Source: Parapedobacter tibetensis
GTDB lineage: Bacteria > Bacteroidota > Bacteroidia > Sphingobacteriales > Sphingobacteriaceae
Direction: 5' to 3'
Assembly (NCBI RefSeq): GCF_024704835.1
Contig: NZ_JAMXBE010000005.1
Location: 378,778 to 442,777 of the forward strand
DNA length: 64,000 bases
Made by a program: the position numbers and the translations under genes. The notes beneath the pieces are model-generated. The model did not search any database. It saw nothing but the letters and a program-made list of their open reading frames with translations, and was not told the DNA's origin. Positions 63,732 to 64,000 of the stretch are shown here, piece by piece. The number at the start of each line of letters is the position of its first letter. Within the stretch, counting starts at the first letter, position 1.

Positions 63732-64000
63732 TCAAGGAATAGGATTGATACATTTTAATTTTTTAATACGCTCAAAATCTTTCAGGTTTCTGGTGTATAA
63801 GCTCAGATCATGCACTAATGAGGTTGCGGCAAAATACTGTCACCCAGCTTTAAATTATACTTTTGACGAACCTCTATTGCCATATCAAATATCTCCTTTG
63901 TAGGTGTTATGACTGTCGTGTAGCTAAATATATCCAGAAAATACTTTTTCTGAACTTCGTTTAAACCATGATAGCCTAGTACCTCTACCCGTGAAATTTC
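63732..64000 (-). pseudogene. Frameshifted PIN-domain (VapC-like) toxin gene, partial
   Basis: On the minus strand from the window edge the frame reads EISRVEVLGYHGLNEVQKKY ... EVRQKYNLKLGDSI, then, after a one-nucleotide loss near 63829-63834, the next frame goes on AATSLVHDLSLYTRNLKDFE and ends at TGA 63732. Joined, the parts form the C-terminal two thirds of a PIN ribonuclease, with the acidic Asp in KLGDSI and the YTRNLKDF motif. The N-terminus lies outside the window. The shift breaks it before the final catalytic helix, so it is inactive unless the gap is a sequencing error. Confidence 0.7.

Overview
The window comes from a member of the Bacteroidota, most likely a Sphingobacteriaceae-type organism of the Pedobacter/Parapedobacter kind. 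The support is the TTTG-N19/20-TAnnTTTG promoter pattern before several genes, the ligA-DUF6913-dapA and mreB-mreC-mreD-mrdA-rodA gene orders, DUF3857/transglutaminase paralogues, a DUF6443-type RHS locus, and secreted proteins with SPII or SPI signals. No rRNA, tRNA or CRISPR array was seen.

Region 1 (1-13.2 kb, minus strand) starts with the 5' part of a glycosidase-like lipoprotein gene. It is followed by a compact two-protein hybrid NRPS/PKS assembly line. The upstream protein reads A-PCP-KS-AT-ACP-aminotransferase and the downstream protein reads C-[methyltransferase inside a headless A subdomain]-A-PCP-TE. Together they could join an amino acid to malonate, convert the resulting beta-ketone to an amine, condense the product with a residue predicted to be proline, and release it. 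No 4'-phosphopantetheinyl transferase or exporter gene lies in the window.

Region 2 (13.5-50.4 kb) is mostly core genome. It holds a glycosyltransferase, the ligA operon, a second glycosyltransferase with a lipid A-type acyltransferase, a WbqC-like gene, valS, a PQQ-type sugar dehydrogenase, an EamA transporter, a decayed yigZ/IMPACT gene and a penicillin-acylase-like hydrolase. It continues with the rod-shape operon (mreB, mreC, mreD, mrdA, rodA), a DUF3857 transglutaminase pair, three peptidases (M1, DPP4-like S9, M24 Xaa-Pro) and a four-gene pseudopilin/GspF cluster.

Region 3 (50.6-64 kb, plus strand) is an accessory island. It carries three secreted proteins with an almost shared C-terminal domain, and a toxin-antitoxin pair whose toxin has a nonsense codon, lying between two ~87-bp direct repeats. 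Two giant YD/RHS proteins follow, the second ending in an AT-rich toxin-like tip with a putative immunity gene. Behind it lie an orphan copy of the RHS core end with a second putative immunity gene, a fragment of an XRE-type regulator, an unknown gene with a consensus promoter, and a frameshifted PIN-domain (VapC-like) gene at the edge. The AT-rich tips against a GC-rich core, the displaced tip cassette and the broken toxins mark this as a fast-evolving polymorphic-toxin locus.
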